The translations under genes and the position numbers were made by a program. Positions 31,911 to 45,947 of a stretch of DNA of 64,000 nt are shown in pieces; position 1 is the stretch's first letter; each line of letters begins with the position of its first letter. The notes under the pieces were generated by a model, which saw only the letters and a program-made list of their open reading frames with translations, had not been told where the DNA came from and did no database searches. The stretch comes from Ideonella livida (GTDB lineage Bacteria > Pseudomonadota > Gammaproteobacteria > Burkholderiales > Burkholderiaceae_C): the NCBI RefSeq assembly GCF_010499455.1, contig NZ_JAAGOH010000005.1, positions 124,001-188,000 of the forward strand, in the 5' to 3' direction.

Positions 31911-32993
31911 TCACAGCTTCTGACGCTGCATGAAGTCGTCGAAGCCCGCCTCTGCGAAGCGGAACCACAGGTTCTGCTCGGCGCGGAACTTGGCGAAGTC
32001 GCTGTAGACCTTCTTCCAGTTCGGGTTCTTGTCCGACAGCTCGCTGTAGAGCGCCATGGCCTCCTTGAAGGCCAGATCCATGACGTCCTTGGGGAATGGG
32101 AAGAGCTTGGTGCCAGCGGCCACCAGCTGCTTGAGCGCGGTGGGGTTCTTCGCATCGTACTTGGCCTGCATGTCCACATGGGCATAGGCCGTGGCGGCTT
32201 CGATGATGGCCTTGTACTCGGCGCTCAGACCTTCATAGGCCTTGGCGTTGACGAACAGGTCGATCTGGGGGCCACCTTCCCACCAGGCCGGGTAGGCGTA
32301 GTGCGGCGCCACCTTGTTGAAGCCCAGCTTCTGATCGTCGTAGGGACCGATCCACTCGGCCGCGTCGATGGTGCCCTTCTCCAGCGACTGGTAGATCTCG
32401 CCGCCCGGGATATTCTGCGGCACGCAGCCCATGCGCTCGGCCACCTTGCCGGCGAAACCGCCTACGCGGAACTTCAGCCCCTTGAGGTCAGCCACGGACT
32501 GCACCGGCTTGCGGTACCAGCCACCCATCTGGGCGCCGGTGTTGCCGCAAGGAAAGCTGATCATGTTGAAGTTGCGATAGAACTCGCGCATCAGCTTCAG
32601 GCCGTTGCCCTCGAACATCCAGGCCGACATCTGGCGGCTGTTCATGCCGAAGGGAATGGCGGCGCCCAGCGCGAAGGTCTCATCCTTGCCGAAGAAGTAG
32701 TAGGGCACGGTATGCGCGCATTCGATCGTGCCGTTCTGCACGCCATCGACCACACCGAACGGGGGCATCAGCTCGCCACCGGCATGCACCGAGATCTGGA
32801 ACTTGCCGCCCGACATCTCGCCGACCTTCTTGGCGAAAACTTCAGCGCCACCAAAGATGGTGTCCAGCGACTTGGGGAAGCTGGACGCCAGGCGCCAGCG
32901 GAGGTTGGCCTGGGCCTGCACGATGGCCGGTGCGGTGCCAGCGGCCAGTACGCCTGCCAGACCGGCGCCGCGAACGAATGAACGACGTTCCAT
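31911..32993 (-). CDS. TRAP transporter substrate-binding protein (DctP), copy B
   Basis: A 360-residue paralogue of copy A with no length change and about 43 substitutions by my count. Several substitutions put Cys in place of Gly or Met (Phe-Pro-Cys-Gly-Asn, Arg-Met-Gly-Cys-Val, Ile-Glu-Cys-Ala-His). The core binding segments Phe-Arg-Val-Gly-Gly-Phe-Ala-Gly and Gly-Pro-Tyr-Asp-Asp-Gln are unchanged. ATG 32993 is preceded by AGGAGA; the upstream frame to 33011 is not needed. It is separated from copy A by 142 bases without a clear terminator. Confidence 0.93.
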   Translation of the reverse strand: MERRSFVRGAGLAGVLAAGTAPAIVQAQANLRWRLASSFPKSLDTIFGGAEVFAKKVGEMSGGKFQISVHAGGELMPPFGVVDGVQNGTIECAHTVPYYFFGKDETFALGAAIPFGMNSRQMSAWMFEGNGLKLMREFYRNFNMISFPCGNTGAQMGGWYRKPVQSVADLKGLKFRVGGFAGKVAERMGCVPQNIPGGEIYQSLEKGTIDAAEWIGPYDDQKLGFNKVAPHYAYPAWWEGGPQIDLFVNAKAYEGLSAEYKAIIEAATAYAHVDMQAKYDAKNPTALKQLVAAGTKLFPFPKDVMDLAFKEAMALYSELSDKNPNWKKVYSDFAKFRAEQNLWFRFAEAGFDDFMQRQKL

Positions 32994-33212
32994 GGGGTGT
33001 GTCTCCTGCATCGAGTGAAAGGGGGAGCGGATCGAGCGGATCCCGGCCCGTCAGCCGCGCACGCAGGTGCGGCTGCAACCGTCTCCAGCACCCTGGCAGG
33101 ATGCCGCCCCTCACCTTGAAACGACCTGAACGCGTCCACACCACCCCACAGGCGCGCTTTCGCGGTGCCAAGACCTGCGCCCGGCCTTGGCGCCGCCACG
33201 GGCAAAGAGGAC

Positions 33213-34583
33213 TCAGTGACCCGCGATCTTCAGGTTGCCCAGCAGCAGGGACCCCACGGTCTTGGAGCCCGAGGTGAACGTGTCCGCCCCGACTGCCACC
33301 ACGCCCTTGAGCATGTCACGCAGGTTGCCGGCAATGGTGATCTCCTGGACGGGGTAGGCGATGCAGCCATCCTCCACCCAGAAGCCGGAGGCCCCACGGG
33401 AGTAGTCGCCGGTCACACCATTGACGCCCTGGCCCATGAGCTCGGTCACGAACAGCCCGCGACCCAGCTTGCGCAGCATCTCTTCCAGGTGGTCGCCCGG
33501 CCGGGTCAGACGGCTGCTCAGGCTCAGGTTCTGCGCCCCACCGGCGTGGCCGGTGGTCTGCATGCCCAGCTTGCGTGCCGAATAGCTCGACAGGAAATAG
33601 CCCTGCACCTCGCCGGACCGGACCACATGACGGGTACGGGTGCGGACCCCCTCGTCGTCGAAAGGCGCACTGCCACGGCCGCCGGCCAGGTGGGGCTGCT
33701 CCCGGATGTCGATGTGGTCTGCCCAGACCTGCTGGCCCAGGCTGTCCTGCAGGAAGGAGGCGCGGCGGTAGAGCGCGCCGCCGCTGACGGCCTGCACGAA
33801 GCTGCCCAGCAGGCCTGCGGCCAGCGTGGACTCAAACAGCACCGGGGCTTCGCAGGTGGCGATTTTGCGCGCGCACAGACGCGAGAGCGCCCGCTGCGCG
33901 GCGTAGCGGCCGACCTCCTCAGGGGCAGACAGCTGCACCGCCTGCCGCGCCGAGCTGTACCAGTAGTCGCGCTGCATGGCGTCGCCCTTGCCTGCGATGG
34001 GCGACACCGACAGGGAATGCCGGGAGCTGGCATAGCCTCCGCGGAAACCACGCGAATTGCCCGCCCAGAAGTGCGACTGTTGCGCCGACACCCCCGCACC
34101 CTCGGAATTGGTGACCCGCGAATCCAGCCCCAGCGCGGCGGCCTCGGCGCGGCGGGCCAGGGCGGTGGCCTCCTCGGTGCTGGGATTCCAGGGGTGGAAC
34201 AGGTCCAGGTCACGCTGCGCCTCCTCGGGCGTCGCCAAGTCCTCGGCATCGGGCAGACCGGCCGCAGGATCCTCAGCCGTGAAGCGGGCGATGTCATACG
34301 CCGCCTGCACCGTCTGCAGCAATGCTTGGCGTGAGAAATCAGACGTGCTGGCATTGCCACGGCGCTGGCCGAGGTAGACGGTCACCCCCACCGACTTGTC
34401 ACGGTTTCGCTCCACCTGCTCGACCTCGCCCAGGCGCACAGACACCCCCAGGCCGCAACCCTCGGAGACCTCGACCCCCGAATCGCTGGCGCCGAGCTGA
34501 CGCGCCATCGTCAACACATCCTCGACGATCTGCTGGAACTGTTCGCGGCTGTAAGCAAAGCCGGCTTGGGCATGGAGGCTCAT
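33213..34583 (-). CDS. pmbA: metalloprotease PmbA (TldE)
   Basis: A 456-residue member of the TldD/PmbA family, which in E. coli matures microcin B17 and degrades the CcdA antitoxin with TldD. PmbA is the subunit without the His-Glu-x-x-x-His zinc motif, and none is seen here. Recognisable parts are Val-Glu-Gln-Val-Glu-Arg-Asn-Arg-Asp-Lys near the N-terminus, Gly-Arg-Gly-Leu-Phe-Val-Thr-Glu-Leu-Met-Gly-Gln-Gly-Val-Asn and the Asp-Tyr-Ser-Arg-Gly-Ala-Ser-Gly-Phe-Trp segment. It is divergent from darP, the usual arrangement in proteobacteria. Confidence 0.95.
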   Translation of the reverse strand: MSLHAQAGFAYSREQFQQIVEDVLTMARQLGASDSGVEVSEGCGLGVSVRLGEVEQVERNRDKSVGVTVYLGQRRGNASTSDFSRQALLQTVQAAYDIARFTAEDPAAGLPDAEDLATPEEAQRDLDLFHPWNPSTEEATALARRAEAAALGLDSRVTNSEGAGVSAQQSHFWAGNSRGFRGGYASSRHSLSVSPIAGKGDAMQRDYWYSSARQAVQLSAPEEVGRYAAQRALSRLCARKIATCEAPVLFESTLAAGLLGSFVQAVSGGALYRRASFLQDSLGQQVWADHIDIREQPHLAGGRGSAPFDDEGVRTRTRHVVRSGEVQGYFLSSYSARKLGMQTTGHAGGAQNLSLSSRLTRPGDHLEEMLRKLGRGLFVTELMGQGVNGVTGDYSRGASGFWVEDGCIAYPVQEITIAGNLRDMLKGVVAVGADTFTSGSKTVGSLLLGNLKIAGH

Positions 34584-34707
34584 GTGGGGATCCGTCTGGA
34601 GAGATCTGGCGTCCGGGGCCCGGGCGGGCGCCCCCCCGAAAACGGAGGCCGGGACAAGATGCGGGAGAATGATAGCGATCCCCTGTCTCCGGCTGTCCAG
34701 CTTGCCC

Positions 34708-35305
34708 ATGCGTCGAAACCGTGCCCTTGCCCCTTCCGCCCTTGATGTACGCGATCCGGGGGACCCCGAGGCGCGCCCCAGCAAGACCGCCCTCAAGCAG
34801 CAGAGCCACGACCTGCAGCAACTCGGCCAGGAGCTGGCCGAACTTCCCGCCCACCGCCGCGCCCAGCTCGACCTGCCCGAAGGCCTGCGTGACGCGTTGG
34901 AAGAATGGCTGCGCATCCGCAACTTTGAAGGCCGCCGCCGCCAGTTGCAGTACATCGGCAAGCTCATGCGGCAGGTCGACGTGGCGCCACTGCGCGAAGC
35001 TGTCGCCGAGTTCCGCCTGGGTGGAGCCCGGGAAGCCCTGCAGCTGCACGAGGCCGAACGCTGGCGCGAGGAACTGCTGGCCAGTGACGACGCCTTGACC
35101 CGCTGGATGCAGGACCATCCTGACACCGATGCGCAAGCCCTGCGCTCGCTCGTGCGCGCGGCCCGCAAGGACGCCGCGCCGGGCCCGGACGGCGAGCGCC
35201 GCCACGGTCGCGCCTACCGCGAGATCTTCCAGCTCATCAAGGCGGCCCAGGCCGCAGCCCGCCAGGCCGAGCAGGGCAACGCAGCACAAGAGGAAGCAGA
35301 CGACC

Positions 35306-35316
<11 letters not shown>
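34708..35316 (+). CDS. darP: ribosome biogenesis factor DarP (YjgA)
   Basis: A 202-residue highly charged helical protein. The Ser-Lys-Thr-x-Leu-Lys-Gln-Gln-Ser-His-Asp-Leu-Gln-x-Leu-Gly motif (about 25-40) and Arg-Arg-Gln-Leu-Gln-Tyr-Ile-Gly-Lys-Leu-Met-Arg (about 80-91) are diagnostic for the family, which assists late 50S assembly. The ATG at 34708 starts just before the conserved Arg-rich N-terminus. It is divergent from pmbA and overlaps mog by 11 bases. Confidence 0.94.
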
Positions 35317-35908
<592 letters not shown>

Positions 35909-35926
35909 AGTCGGACCACGCCCCGC

Positions 35927-36706
35927 CTACTTCACCAAGCGGTTCAGCCGCTCGGCGTCGAACTGTTCGGTCCGGTGGGCATCGCCGGGCACGCAAGGTG
36001 CGGCCGGGAGCTCGCGGGTCTGCGAGGAAAGCTTCTCGATGGCCTGCCACAGCAGGGCAATCTGGTGCTCATGGGTGGAGGCGTTGTCGATCAATCCCTT
36101 CATGGCTTGGGCCATCGGATCGTCGCCGCTGGTAACCCCGTAGGCCGAGAAGCCCATGCGGGCCGCCGCCACCTCACGCTGGGCATCGGCCTGTGCCTGG
36201 ATGATGCGGGCGGGGTTGCCCACGGCGGTCGCCCCTGCCGGAACAGGCTTGGTCACCACCGCGCCCGACCCCACCCGCGCCCCGGCCCCGACGGTGAAGC
36301 CACCCAGCACCGCGGCGTTGGCGCCGACGATGACACCCGGCTCCAGGGTGGGATGACGCTTGGCCCCCTTGACCAACGAGGTGCCTCCCAGGGTCACCCC
36401 CTGGTAGATCGTGCAATCGTCACCCACCTCGGCCATCTCGCCGATCACCACCCCCATGCCGTGGTCGATGAAGACCCGCCGGCCCAGCGTGGCGCCCGGG
36501 TGGATCTCGATGCCGGTGAAGAAGCGACCGAGGTGCGAGATGAATCGCCCCAGCCAGCGCAGCCCGCGCCGCCAGCAGGCGTGCGCCACACGGTGCATCA
36601 GGATGGCGTGCAGACCCGGGTAACAGGTCAGCACCTCCCATCTGCTGCGGGCCGCGGGGTCGCGCTCCAGGATGCAGGCGATGTCTTCGCGCAGTTGGGA
36701 GAACAT
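35927..36706 (-). CDS. cysE: serine O-acetyltransferase
   Basis: A 259-residue left-handed beta-helix acetyltransferase making O-acetylserine for cysteine synthesis. An N-terminal helical part is followed by hexapeptide repeats with [11 protein letters not shown] and Val-Thr-Leu-Gly-Gly-Thr-Ser. About 75 residues follow the beta-helix, longer than in short EpsC-type enzymes. The ATG at 36706 begins directly at Phe-Ser-Gln-Leu-Arg-Glu-Asp-Ile. It lies 55 bases after trmJ on the same strand. Confidence 0.94.
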   Translation of the reverse strand: MFSQLREDIACILERDPAARSRWEVLTCYPGLHAILMHRVAHACWRRGLRWLGRFISHLGRFFTGIEIHPGATLGRRVFIDHGMGVVIGEMAEVGDDCTIYQGVTLGGTSLVKGAKRHPTLEPGVIVGANAAVLGGFTVGAGARVGSGAVVTKPVPAGATAVGNPARIIQAQADAQREVAAARMGFSAYGVTSGDDPMAQAMKGLIDNASTHEHQIALLWQAIEKLSSQTRELPAAPCVPGDAHRTEQFDAERLNRLVK

Positions 36707-36761
36707 GGGGAAACGTCGTGGGTTGCGTATTGAAGAGGTGCGGTCGAGTGTAGCCCCGGCC

Positions 36762-37562
36762 TCAGGAACCCGACCGCGCATCCGGACTTTGGCCCGCAGC
36801 GGCCCCGGAGGCACGCTGCACGGCACGGGCAATCCCACGCAGGATGTGGATCTCCTCCACTGTGAGCGCCGCTCGGTTGAGCAGCTGGTGCAGCCGCGGC
36901 ATGAGCTTGCGCGGTGCAGCAGGATCCAAGTAGCCCACCTGCTGCAGCGCCTGCTGCCAGTGCTCAAGCGCCCCGGCGACGGCGGCCGCGTCAGCCTGCT
37001 GCACAGGCGCCGTGCGGGCCTGCACCGCAAACCCGCCCAAAGCCTGGCGCCACTCGTAGGCCAGCACCTGCACCGCCTGGCTGAGGTTGAGCGAGCCATA
37101 GTCGGGATCGGTCGGAATGCTCAGGCAGGTGTGGCAGCGGTAGACGTCATCGTTGGACAGCCCGTAACGCTCGCATCCGAAGACGAAGGCCACCCGCTGC
37201 CCCTGCCCGGCCAGGGCAGGCAGATGCTCCCGCGGCGCCCGTGTGGGCGGCCCGAAGTCGCGCGGTGTCATGGCCGTGGCGCAGACATGGGTCATGCCCT
37301 CCAGCGCCTGCGCCAGGGTGGGTACCACCCGGGCATGGGCCAGGATGTCCGCCGCACCGCTGGCCATGGCCACGGTCTCCTCGCGGGACAAAACGTCCTC
37401 GAAACGGGGGGCGACCAAGACCAGGTCGGCAAAGCCCATCACCTTCATCGCCCGCGCCGTGGCCCCCACGTTGCCGGGGTGGCTGGTGCCCACCAGCACA
37501 AATCGGCTGGGGTCGCGGCCCTGGAACCAGGGGGAAAGGGGTTGGGCAGTGGAATCAGTCAT
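36762..37562 (-). CDS. trmJ: tRNA (cytidine/uridine-32-2'-O)-methyltransferase TrmJ
   Basis: A 266-residue SpoU-class (SPOUT) methyltransferase that 2'-O-methylates position 32 of tRNAs. It has [18 protein letters not shown] (motif 1), [10 protein letters not shown] (motif 2) and Ser-Leu-Asn-Leu-Ser-Gln-Ala-Val-Gln (motif 3). The C-terminal helical extension is typical of TrmJ. It is divergent from suhB, a common arrangement. Confidence 0.95.
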   Translation of the reverse strand: MTDSTAQPLSPWFQGRDPSRFVLVGTSHPGNVGATARAMKVMGFADLVLVAPRFEDVLSREETVAMASGAADILAHARVVPTLAQALEGMTHVCATAMTPRDFGPPTRAPREHLPALAGQGQRVAFVFGCERYGLSNDDVYRCHTCLSIPTDPDYGSLNLSQAVQVLAYEWRQALGGFAVQARTAPVQQADAAAVAGALEHWQQALQQVGYLDPAAPRKLMPRLHQLLNRAALTVEEIHILRGIARAVQRASGAAAGQSPDARSGS

Positions 37563-37589
37563 TGCGCGCTGCAGTTCGGCAAGTACAAT
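37562..37589 (+). promoter_or_regulatory. sigma-70-like promoter of suhB
   Basis: TTGCGC (37562-37567) and TACAAT (37584-37589) with 16 bases between. The -35 box touches the divergent trmJ start codon. The predicted start near 37596 leaves a leader of about 265 bases, which contains no obvious gene. Confidence 0.6.
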
Positions 37590-37860
37590 CGAGGGTTTTG
37601 CCGAGCGCTGACCAGGGTCCTAAATCTCACGCAAAAGGCGTGGGGGCACCGAGACAGCCGCCGGCCCCTCGGGGGCGGGGCGGCATTGTCCACCCTGCGC
37701 CTTAGGCGGTCCGCGCCGGCCCCGTTCTTTCGTCACCGTCGATTCCGATCCAGATCGCCTCCCGCCGGCGCGTCTGCGGCCCGCCCCACACGGCCCGGTC
37801 CCGCGACGCCAGCACGGGCGGTGAACCTGCCGCCCCAACCTCCGCACAGACTGCCACACC

Positions 37861-38895
37861 ATGTCCCAGACCACCCTGCATCCGATGCTCAACATCGCCA
37901 TCAAGGCGGCCCGTGCAGCCGGGAACATCATCAACCGGGCTTCGATGGATCTGGAATCGCTCAAGGTCAACACCAAGAGCCCCAACGACTTCGTGACGGA
38001 GGTGGACCAGGCTGCCGAGGCCGCCATCATCGACACCATCCTGGCGGCCTATCCCGGCCACGGCATCCTGGCCGAGGAGTCGGGCCGTGAGCGCGGCGCC
38101 AAGCACAGCGACTTCGTCTGGATCATCGACCCGCTGGATGGCACCACGAACTTCATCCACGGCTTCCCGGTGTACTGCGTGTCCATCGCCCTGGCCTTCC
38201 GCGGCAAGGTCGAGCAGGCCGTGGTGTACGACCCCACCCGCAACGACCTGTTCATGGCCTCCAAGGGGCGAGGCGCCTACCTCAACGACAAGCGGCTGCG
38301 CGTCTCCCGACGCACCCGCCTGGCAGACTCGCTGGTGGGCACGGGCTTCCCCTTCCGTAAGGGCGACAACTTCCAGCGCTACCTCAAGATGTTCGAGACG
38401 GTGATGCCGCACGTAGCCGGCCTGCGCCGCCCAGGGGCCGCCGCGCTGGACCTGTGCTACGTCGCCGCCGGCATGTATGACGGCTTCTTCGAGACGGGCC
38501 TGCAGCCCTGGGACATTGCCGCGGGCTCGCTGATCGTCACCGAGGCCGGCGGCCTGATCGGCAACTTCACCGGCGAAGCCGACTACCTGCACCAGCGTGA
38601 GGTGCTGGCCGGCTCGCCGCGCATCTATGCCCAGCTGGTCAAGCTGTTGAGCCCCTACAGCCGCGTCATCAGCGCCGACGACGAGGACCTGCCGGCCAAC
38701 CGCAAGGCTGGCAGCACGCCGGCGGCGGATTCGTCGGCCGAGGCCGGTGACACCGTGGTGGCGGCCCTGGCCGCCGCCTCGACACCGCCGGCGGTGGACG
38801 CGCCCAAGCCCGCGCGCAAGGCCATCCGCCTGCGCAAGAAGCCGGCTGAGGAGGACCGGGCCGCCCCGGCTGCCGGCGAAGACGCACCCTTCTGA
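37861..38895 (+). CDS. suhB: inositol-1-monophosphatase family protein SuhB
   Basis: A 344-residue protein of the inositol monophosphatase family; SuhB also binds the Nus transcription complex in E. coli. Metal-binding motifs are intact: Asp-Phe-Val-Thr-Glu-Val-Asp, [11 protein letters not shown] and Pro-Trp-Asp-Ile-Ala-Ala-Gly. The family domain ends near residue 270. The last 70-odd residues are an Ala/Pro/Lys-rich, low-complexity tail that E. coli SuhB (about 267 residues) lacks. Confidence 0.93.
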   Translation: MSQTTLHPMLNIAIKAARAAGNIINRASMDLESLKVNTKSPNDFVTEVDQAAEAAIIDTILAAYPGHGILAEESGRERGAKHSDFVWIIDPLDGTTNFIHGFPVYCVSIALAFRGKVEQAVVYDPTRNDLFMASKGRGAYLNDKRLRVSRRTRLADSLVGTGFPFRKGDNFQRYLKMFETVMPHVAGLRRPGAAALDLCYVAAGMYDGFFETGLQPWDIAAGSLIVTEAGGLIGNFTGEADYLHQREVLAGSPRIYAQLVKLLSPYSRVISADDEDLPANRKAGSTPAADSSAEAGDTVVAALAAASTPPAVDAPKPARKAIRLRKKPAEEDRAAPAAGEDAPF

Positions 38896-38977
38896 GCCCC
38901 GAAATGCCCTGGCGCGCCCGGGCCGCGCCGGGCTCCGCCCCCGACGCCCACCCTCCTGCCTCACCGCCCTGTCACCC

Positions 38978-41599
38978 GTGACCGCCCCCCACGTCGAGAC
39001 CGATCCCAGTGGACGGCCGCTGGACCTCCACACGCCGATGATGGCCCAGTACTACCGGCTGAAGGCGGGGTACCCGCAGACGCTGCTGTTCTACCGGATG
39101 GGGGACTTCTACGAGCTGTTCTACGAAGATGCGCGCAAGGCGCACCGCCTGCTCGATATCACCATCACCACCCGCGGACAGAGCGCCGGGGAGCCGGTGG
39201 TCATGGCCGGGGTGCCGGTCCATGCGGTCGAGAACTACCTGGCCCGACTGATCCGGCTGGGCGAGTCCGTCGCCGTGGCCGAACAGGTGGGCGACGTGGC
39301 CACCGCCAAAGGCCCGGTGGAGCGCAAGGTGGTGCGCGTGGTGACACCGGGGACGGTCACCGACAGCGAACTTCTGGATGAACGCAGCGACACAGTGCTG
39401 CTGGCCCTGGCCCGTTCCCCACGCCAGCGGGCCACCTACGGCCTGGCTTGGCTCAGTGTGGCCGGGGGTCAGCTGGGACTGACCGAGTGCGGCGAACGGG
39501 AGCTGGCAGGCTGGCTGGCCCGGCTGACCCCGGCGGAAGTGCTGGTCACCGGCCACGAGGCGCCCGAGGCGCTGCCTGAAGCCCTGCGCCAGCACAAAGC
39601 CCCCCGCACGCCGAGGCCGGCCTGGCAGTTCGACGCCGCGCTGGGCGTGCGCAAGCTGCAGGAGCAGCTCAAGGTGGGCACGCTCGTGGGCTTTGGCGCC
39701 CAGGACCTGGGCGTGGCCCACGCCGCCGCAGCCGCCCTGCTGAGCTACGCCGAGCATACCCAGGGCCGCGCCCTGGCCCATGTGCAAACCCTGAAGGTGG
39801 AACGCGCCAGCGAGTTGCTGGACCTGCCGCCTTCCACCCACCGCAACCTGGAACTCACCGAAACCTTGCGCGGTGAGCGTGCCCCCACCCTGCTGTCTCT
39901 GCTGGACACCTGCCGCACCGGCATGGGCAGCCGTGCGCTGCGGCAATGGCTCACCGCCCCCTTGCGAGACCGGAGCCCTGCACTGGCTCGCCAGACGGCC
40001 ATCGCACGGCTGTTGGCTGCAGGTTTCGAGCCGCTGCGCGAAGCCATGCGGGGCATCAGCGACGTGGAACGCATCACGGCGCGCATCGCACTGCGCCAGG
40101 TGCGCCCGCGGGAACTCTCCGGTCTGCGTCAGACGCTGCTGGACCTGCCCTCCCTGGCTGCGGCCACACCCGGCGGCTGTCCCCTGCTGGATGAGCTGGC
40201 CAAGGCCCTGCAGCCCGACCCCGCAGTGGCCCGGCTGCTGGCCACGGCCATTGCCGAGGAGCCCGCGGTCCTGCTGCGCGACGGCGGCGTGATCGCCACC
40301 GGTTACGACGCCGACCTGGACGAGCTGCGCGCCATCGGACAGAACTGCGACGACTTCCTGCTGGCCCTGGAGGTGCGCGAACGCGAGCGCACGGGCATCG
40401 GTAACCTGCGGGTGCAGTTCAACAAGGTCCACGGCTTCTACATCGAGGTCACCAGCTCAGGCCTGGACCGCGTGCCTGTCGACTACCAGCGCCGCCAGAC
40501 CCTCAAGAACGCCGAGCGCTTCATCACCCCGGAGCTCAAGGCCTTCGAGGACAAGGCCCTGTCGGCACAAGAACGCGCGCTCGCCCGGGAAAAGTGGCTC
40601 TTCGAGCAACTGCTGGACCACCTGCAAGGCTGGCTGCAACCGCTGGCGCACCTGGCGCGTGCCCTGGCCACGCTGGACGCGCTGGCCGCACTGGCCGAGC
40701 GGGCCCACAGCCTGGAGTGGTGCGCGCCCGAGTTCGTCAACCACCCCTGCATCGACATCGAAGCCGGCCGCCACCCCGTGGTGCAGTCGCGGCTGGCCGA
40801 GACCGGGGCCGGCGACTTCATGCCCAACGACTGCCGCCTGGACGCGCGCACCCGGCTGCTCATCGTCACCGGACCCAACATGGGCGGCAAGAGCACCTGG
40901 ATGCGGCAGACCGCCCTCATCGTGCTGCTGGCAGCCATGGGCAGCTTCGTGCCAGCGCGCCAGTGCCGCCTGGGCCCGATCGACGCCATCCACACCCGCA
41001 TCGGCGCCGCCGACGACCTGGCCAACGCGCAGTCCACCTTCATGGTGGAGATGACCGAGGCCGCCGCGATCCTGCACAGCGCCACCGAGCATTCCCTGGT
41101 GCTGATGGACGAGATCGGCCGCGGCACCTCCACCTTCGACGGTCTGGCCCTGGCCGCGGCCATCGCCGGTCACCTGCATGACCGCAACAAGGCCTTCACC
41201 CTGTTCGCCACCCACTACTTCGAGCTGACCGAATTCCCGCGCGACCATGCGCGGGCCCTCAACGTGCATGTGGGCGCGGTGGAGAGCGGCGAGGACATCG
41301 TCTTCCTCCATGCCATCGCGCCGGGCCCGGCCAGCCGCAGCTACGGGGTGCAGGTGGCCCGACTGGCGGGCATGCCGCCCTCGCTGGTGCGCCACGCCCG
41401 CGCCACGCTCGAAGCGCTCGAGTCGCAGTCCCGGGCCGGCGAGGCCCAGGTGGACCTGTTCGCGGCCCCACCCGCTCCGCCGCCGGCGCCAGTTTCCGAG
41501 GTGGAGGAAGCCCTGGCGGCCATCGACCCCGATACGCTCACCCCGCGGGAGGCGCTCGATGCGCTCTACCGCCTGAAGTCCCTGCAGAAAGCCTCCTGA
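38978..41599 (+). CDS. mutS: DNA mismatch repair protein MutS
   Basis: An 873-residue MutS. The mismatch-reading N-terminus has [11 protein letters not shown]. The ATPase has Walker A Gly-Pro-Asn-Met-Gly-Gly-Lys-Ser-Thr, Walker B [10 protein letters not shown] and the His of Ala-Thr-His-Tyr-Phe. A C-terminal helical tail for tetramer formation follows. The GTG at 38978 is the best start, but no ribosome binding site is clear. The suhB stop lies 82 bases upstream and the next gene starts 2 bases after the stop. Confidence 0.96.
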   Translation: MTAPHVETDPSGRPLDLHTPMMAQYYRLKAGYPQTLLFYRMGDFYELFYEDARKAHRLLDITITTRGQSAGEPVVMAGVPVHAVENYLARLIRLGESVAVAEQVGDVATAKGPVERKVVRVVTPGTVTDSELLDERSDTVLLALARSPRQRATYGLAWLSVAGGQLGLTECGERELAGWLARLTPAEVLVTGHEAPEALPEALRQHKAPRTPRPAWQFDAALGVRKLQEQLKVGTLVGFGAQDLGVAHAAAAALLSYAEHTQGRALAHVQTLKVERASELLDLPPSTHRNLELTETLRGERAPTLLSLLDTCRTGMGSRALRQWLTAPLRDRSPALARQTAIARLLAAGFEPLREAMRGISDVERITARIALRQVRPRELSGLRQTLLDLPSLAAATPGGCPLLDELAKALQPDPAVARLLATAIAEEPAVLLRDGGVIATGYDADLDELRAIGQNCDDFLLALEVRERERTGIGNLRVQFNKVHGFYIEVTSSGLDRVPVDYQRRQTLKNAERFITPELKAFEDKALSAQERALAREKWLFEQLLDHLQGWLQPLAHLARALATLDALAALAERAHSLEWCAPEFVNHPCIDIEAGRHPVVQSRLAETGAGDFMPNDCRLDARTRLLIVTGPNMGGKSTWMRQTALIVLLAAMGSFVPARQCRLGPIDAIHTRIGAADDLANAQSTFMVEMTEAAAILHSATEHSLVLMDEIGRGTSTFDGLALAAAIAGHLHDRNKAFTLFATHYFELTEFPRDHARALNVHVGAVESGEDIVFLHAIAPGPASRSYGVQVARLAGMPPSLVRHARATLEALESQSRAGEAQVDLFAAPPAPPPAPVSEVEEALAAIDPDTLTPREALDALYRLKSLQKAS

Positions 41600-41601
41600 T
41601 C

Positions 41602-42426
41602 ATGACCTACTGCGTCGGCATCCGGCTCAACGCCGGCCTCGTCTTCCTCTCCGACAGCCGCACCAACGCCGGCGTGGACGCCATCAGCACCTTCCGCAAG
41701 ATGATGGTCTACGAGAAGCCGGGGGACCGCTTCCTGACCCTGCTGTCGGCGGGCAACCTGAGCATCAGCCAGTCGGTGCGCGAGATCCTGCAGGTCGAGA
41801 AGCTGCCCAACGGCGACGGCGAACCCATCACCATCTGGAATGCCACCAGCATGTTCGACGCTGCCCGCGTGCTGGGCAGTGCGGTGCGTCGCGTGTACGA
41901 GCAGGATGGCCCCGCCCTGCGGGCCGCCGGCGTGGACTTCAACTGCTCGATGATTTTTGGTGGACAGATCGGCGACGAGGCCACCCGGCTGTTCCTGGTG
42001 TATTCCGCCGGTAACTTCATCGAGGCCACCCGCGAAACCTGCTTCTTCCAGATCGGCGAAAGCAAGTACGGCAAACCCATCCTCGACCGGGTGCTGACGC
42101 CCACCACCCCCCTGGCCGAAGCCGCCAAGTGCGCCCTGGTGTCGATGGACTCCACCATCAAGTCCAACCTCTCCGTGGGCCTGCCGCTGGACCTGCTGGT
42201 CTACGAATCGGGCCGACTGCAGAGCGACAAGGTCATCGTCATCGACGACCAGAACCCGTATTTCCAGATGATCCACAGCACCTGGGGCCAACGGCTGCGC
42301 GAGGTCTTCGAGGGCATCGACGACCCATGCTGGGACAGCCGCGAGGTGGATCATCCGCTCATGGCACAGAGCGAGCGATACGAGCCCATGCGCAAGATCG
42401 TCCGCCCGGAAGACCGCATCGTCTGA
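41602..42426 (+). CDS. Anbu-type proteasome-like peptidase
   Basis: A 274-residue member of the bacterial Anbu family, distant relatives of the proteasome beta subunit and HslV. After Met1 the Thr2 nucleophile is followed by Tyr-Cys-Val-Gly-Ile-Arg-Leu, then Gly-Leu-Val-Phe-Leu-Ser-Asp-Ser-Arg-Thr-Asn-Ala-Gly with the catalytic Asp region and Lys in Phe-Arg-Lys-Met. Anbu usually travels with an ATP-grasp, an alpha-E and a transglutaminase gene. None of these is here; the neighbours are mutS (2 bases upstream) and a hydrolase. Confidence 0.92.
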   Translation: MTYCVGIRLNAGLVFLSDSRTNAGVDAISTFRKMMVYEKPGDRFLTLLSAGNLSISQSVREILQVEKLPNGDGEPITIWNATSMFDAARVLGSAVRRVYEQDGPALRAAGVDFNCSMIFGGQIGDEATRLFLVYSAGNFIEATRETCFFQIGESKYGKPILDRVLTPTTPLAEAAKCALVSMDSTIKSNLSVGLPLDLLVYESGRLQSDKVIVIDDQNPYFQMIHSTWGQRLREVFEGIDDPCWDSREVDHPLMAQSERYEPMRKIVRPEDRIV

Positions 42427-42441
42427 CCCTCCACCGGCCCC

Positions 42442-45073
<2,632 letters not shown>

Positions 45074-45076
45074 GCC

Positions 45077-45934
45077 ATGAAGCTCTGCGGTTTCGACGTC
45101 GGCCTGGACAAGCCCTTCTTCCTGATCGCCGGCACCTGCTCCATCGAGGGCCTGCAGCTCTCGCTGGACACGGCGGGTCAGCTGAAGGAAGCCTGCGACG
45201 CCCTGGGCATCCCCCTGATCTACAAGGGCTCCTTTGACAAGGCCAACCGCTCTTCGGGCACCACCGCCCGCGGCCTGGGCCTGGACAAGGGGCTGCAGGT
45301 CCTGGACGAGGTGCGCCGCCAGACCGGCCTGCCGGTGCTGACCGACGTGCACGACGAGGCCCAGGTGCCCGAAGTCGCCAGCGTGGTCGACGTGCTGCAG
45401 ACCCCAGCCTTTCTGTGCCGCCAGACCGATTTCATCCGCGCCGTCGCCAAGTCGGGCAAGCCGGTGAACATCAAGAAGGGCCAGTTCCTGGCACCTTGGG
45501 ACATGAAGAACGTCATCGACAAGGCCCGCGCCGCCGCGCTGGAGGCCGGTTTGTCGTCTGACCGCTTCCTGGCCTGCGAGCGGGGCGTGAGCTTCGGCTA
45601 CAACAACCTCGTGGCCGACATGACCAGCTTGGCCGAGATGCGCAAGTCCGGCGCGCCGGTGGTCTTTGACGTCACTCACTCGGTGCAAAAGCCGGGGGGT
45701 CTGGGCGGCGCCAGCGGTGGCGCCCGCGAGATGGTGCCGGTGCTGGCCCGTGCCGGCGTGGGTGCCGGCGTGGCGGGCCTGTTCATGGAAACCCACCCCG
45801 ATCCGGCCAAGGCCTGGAGCGACGGCCCCAATGCCGTGCCGCTCAAGCGCATGCGTGCCCTGCTCGAAACCCTGGTCGCCCTGGATCGGGTGGTCAAGTC
45901 CCAGCCCCTGCTGGAAGACGACTTCACCGCCTGA
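45077..45934 (+). CDS. kdsA: 3-deoxy-8-phosphooctulonate synthase
   Basis: A 285-residue KDO-8-phosphate synthase, condensing phosphoenolpyruvate and arabinose-5-phosphate for lipopolysaccharide core. It has [11 protein letters not shown], [12 protein letters not shown] and Asn-Ile-Lys-Lys-Gly-Gln-Phe. It starts 3 bases after the pyrG stop. Confidence 0.97.
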   Translation: MKLCGFDVGLDKPFFLIAGTCSIEGLQLSLDTAGQLKEACDALGIPLIYKGSFDKANRSSGTTARGLGLDKGLQVLDEVRRQTGLPVLTDVHDEAQVPEVASVVDVLQTPAFLCRQTDFIRAVAKSGKPVNIKKGQFLAPWDMKNVIDKARAAALEAGLSSDRFLACERGVSFGYNNLVADMTSLAEMRKSGAPVVFDVTHSVQKPGGLGGASGGAREMVPVLARAGVGAGVAGLFMETHPDPAKAWSDGPNAVPLKRMRALLETLVALDRVVKSQPLLEDDFTA

Positions 45935-45947
45935 ACCGTCCGCTCCG

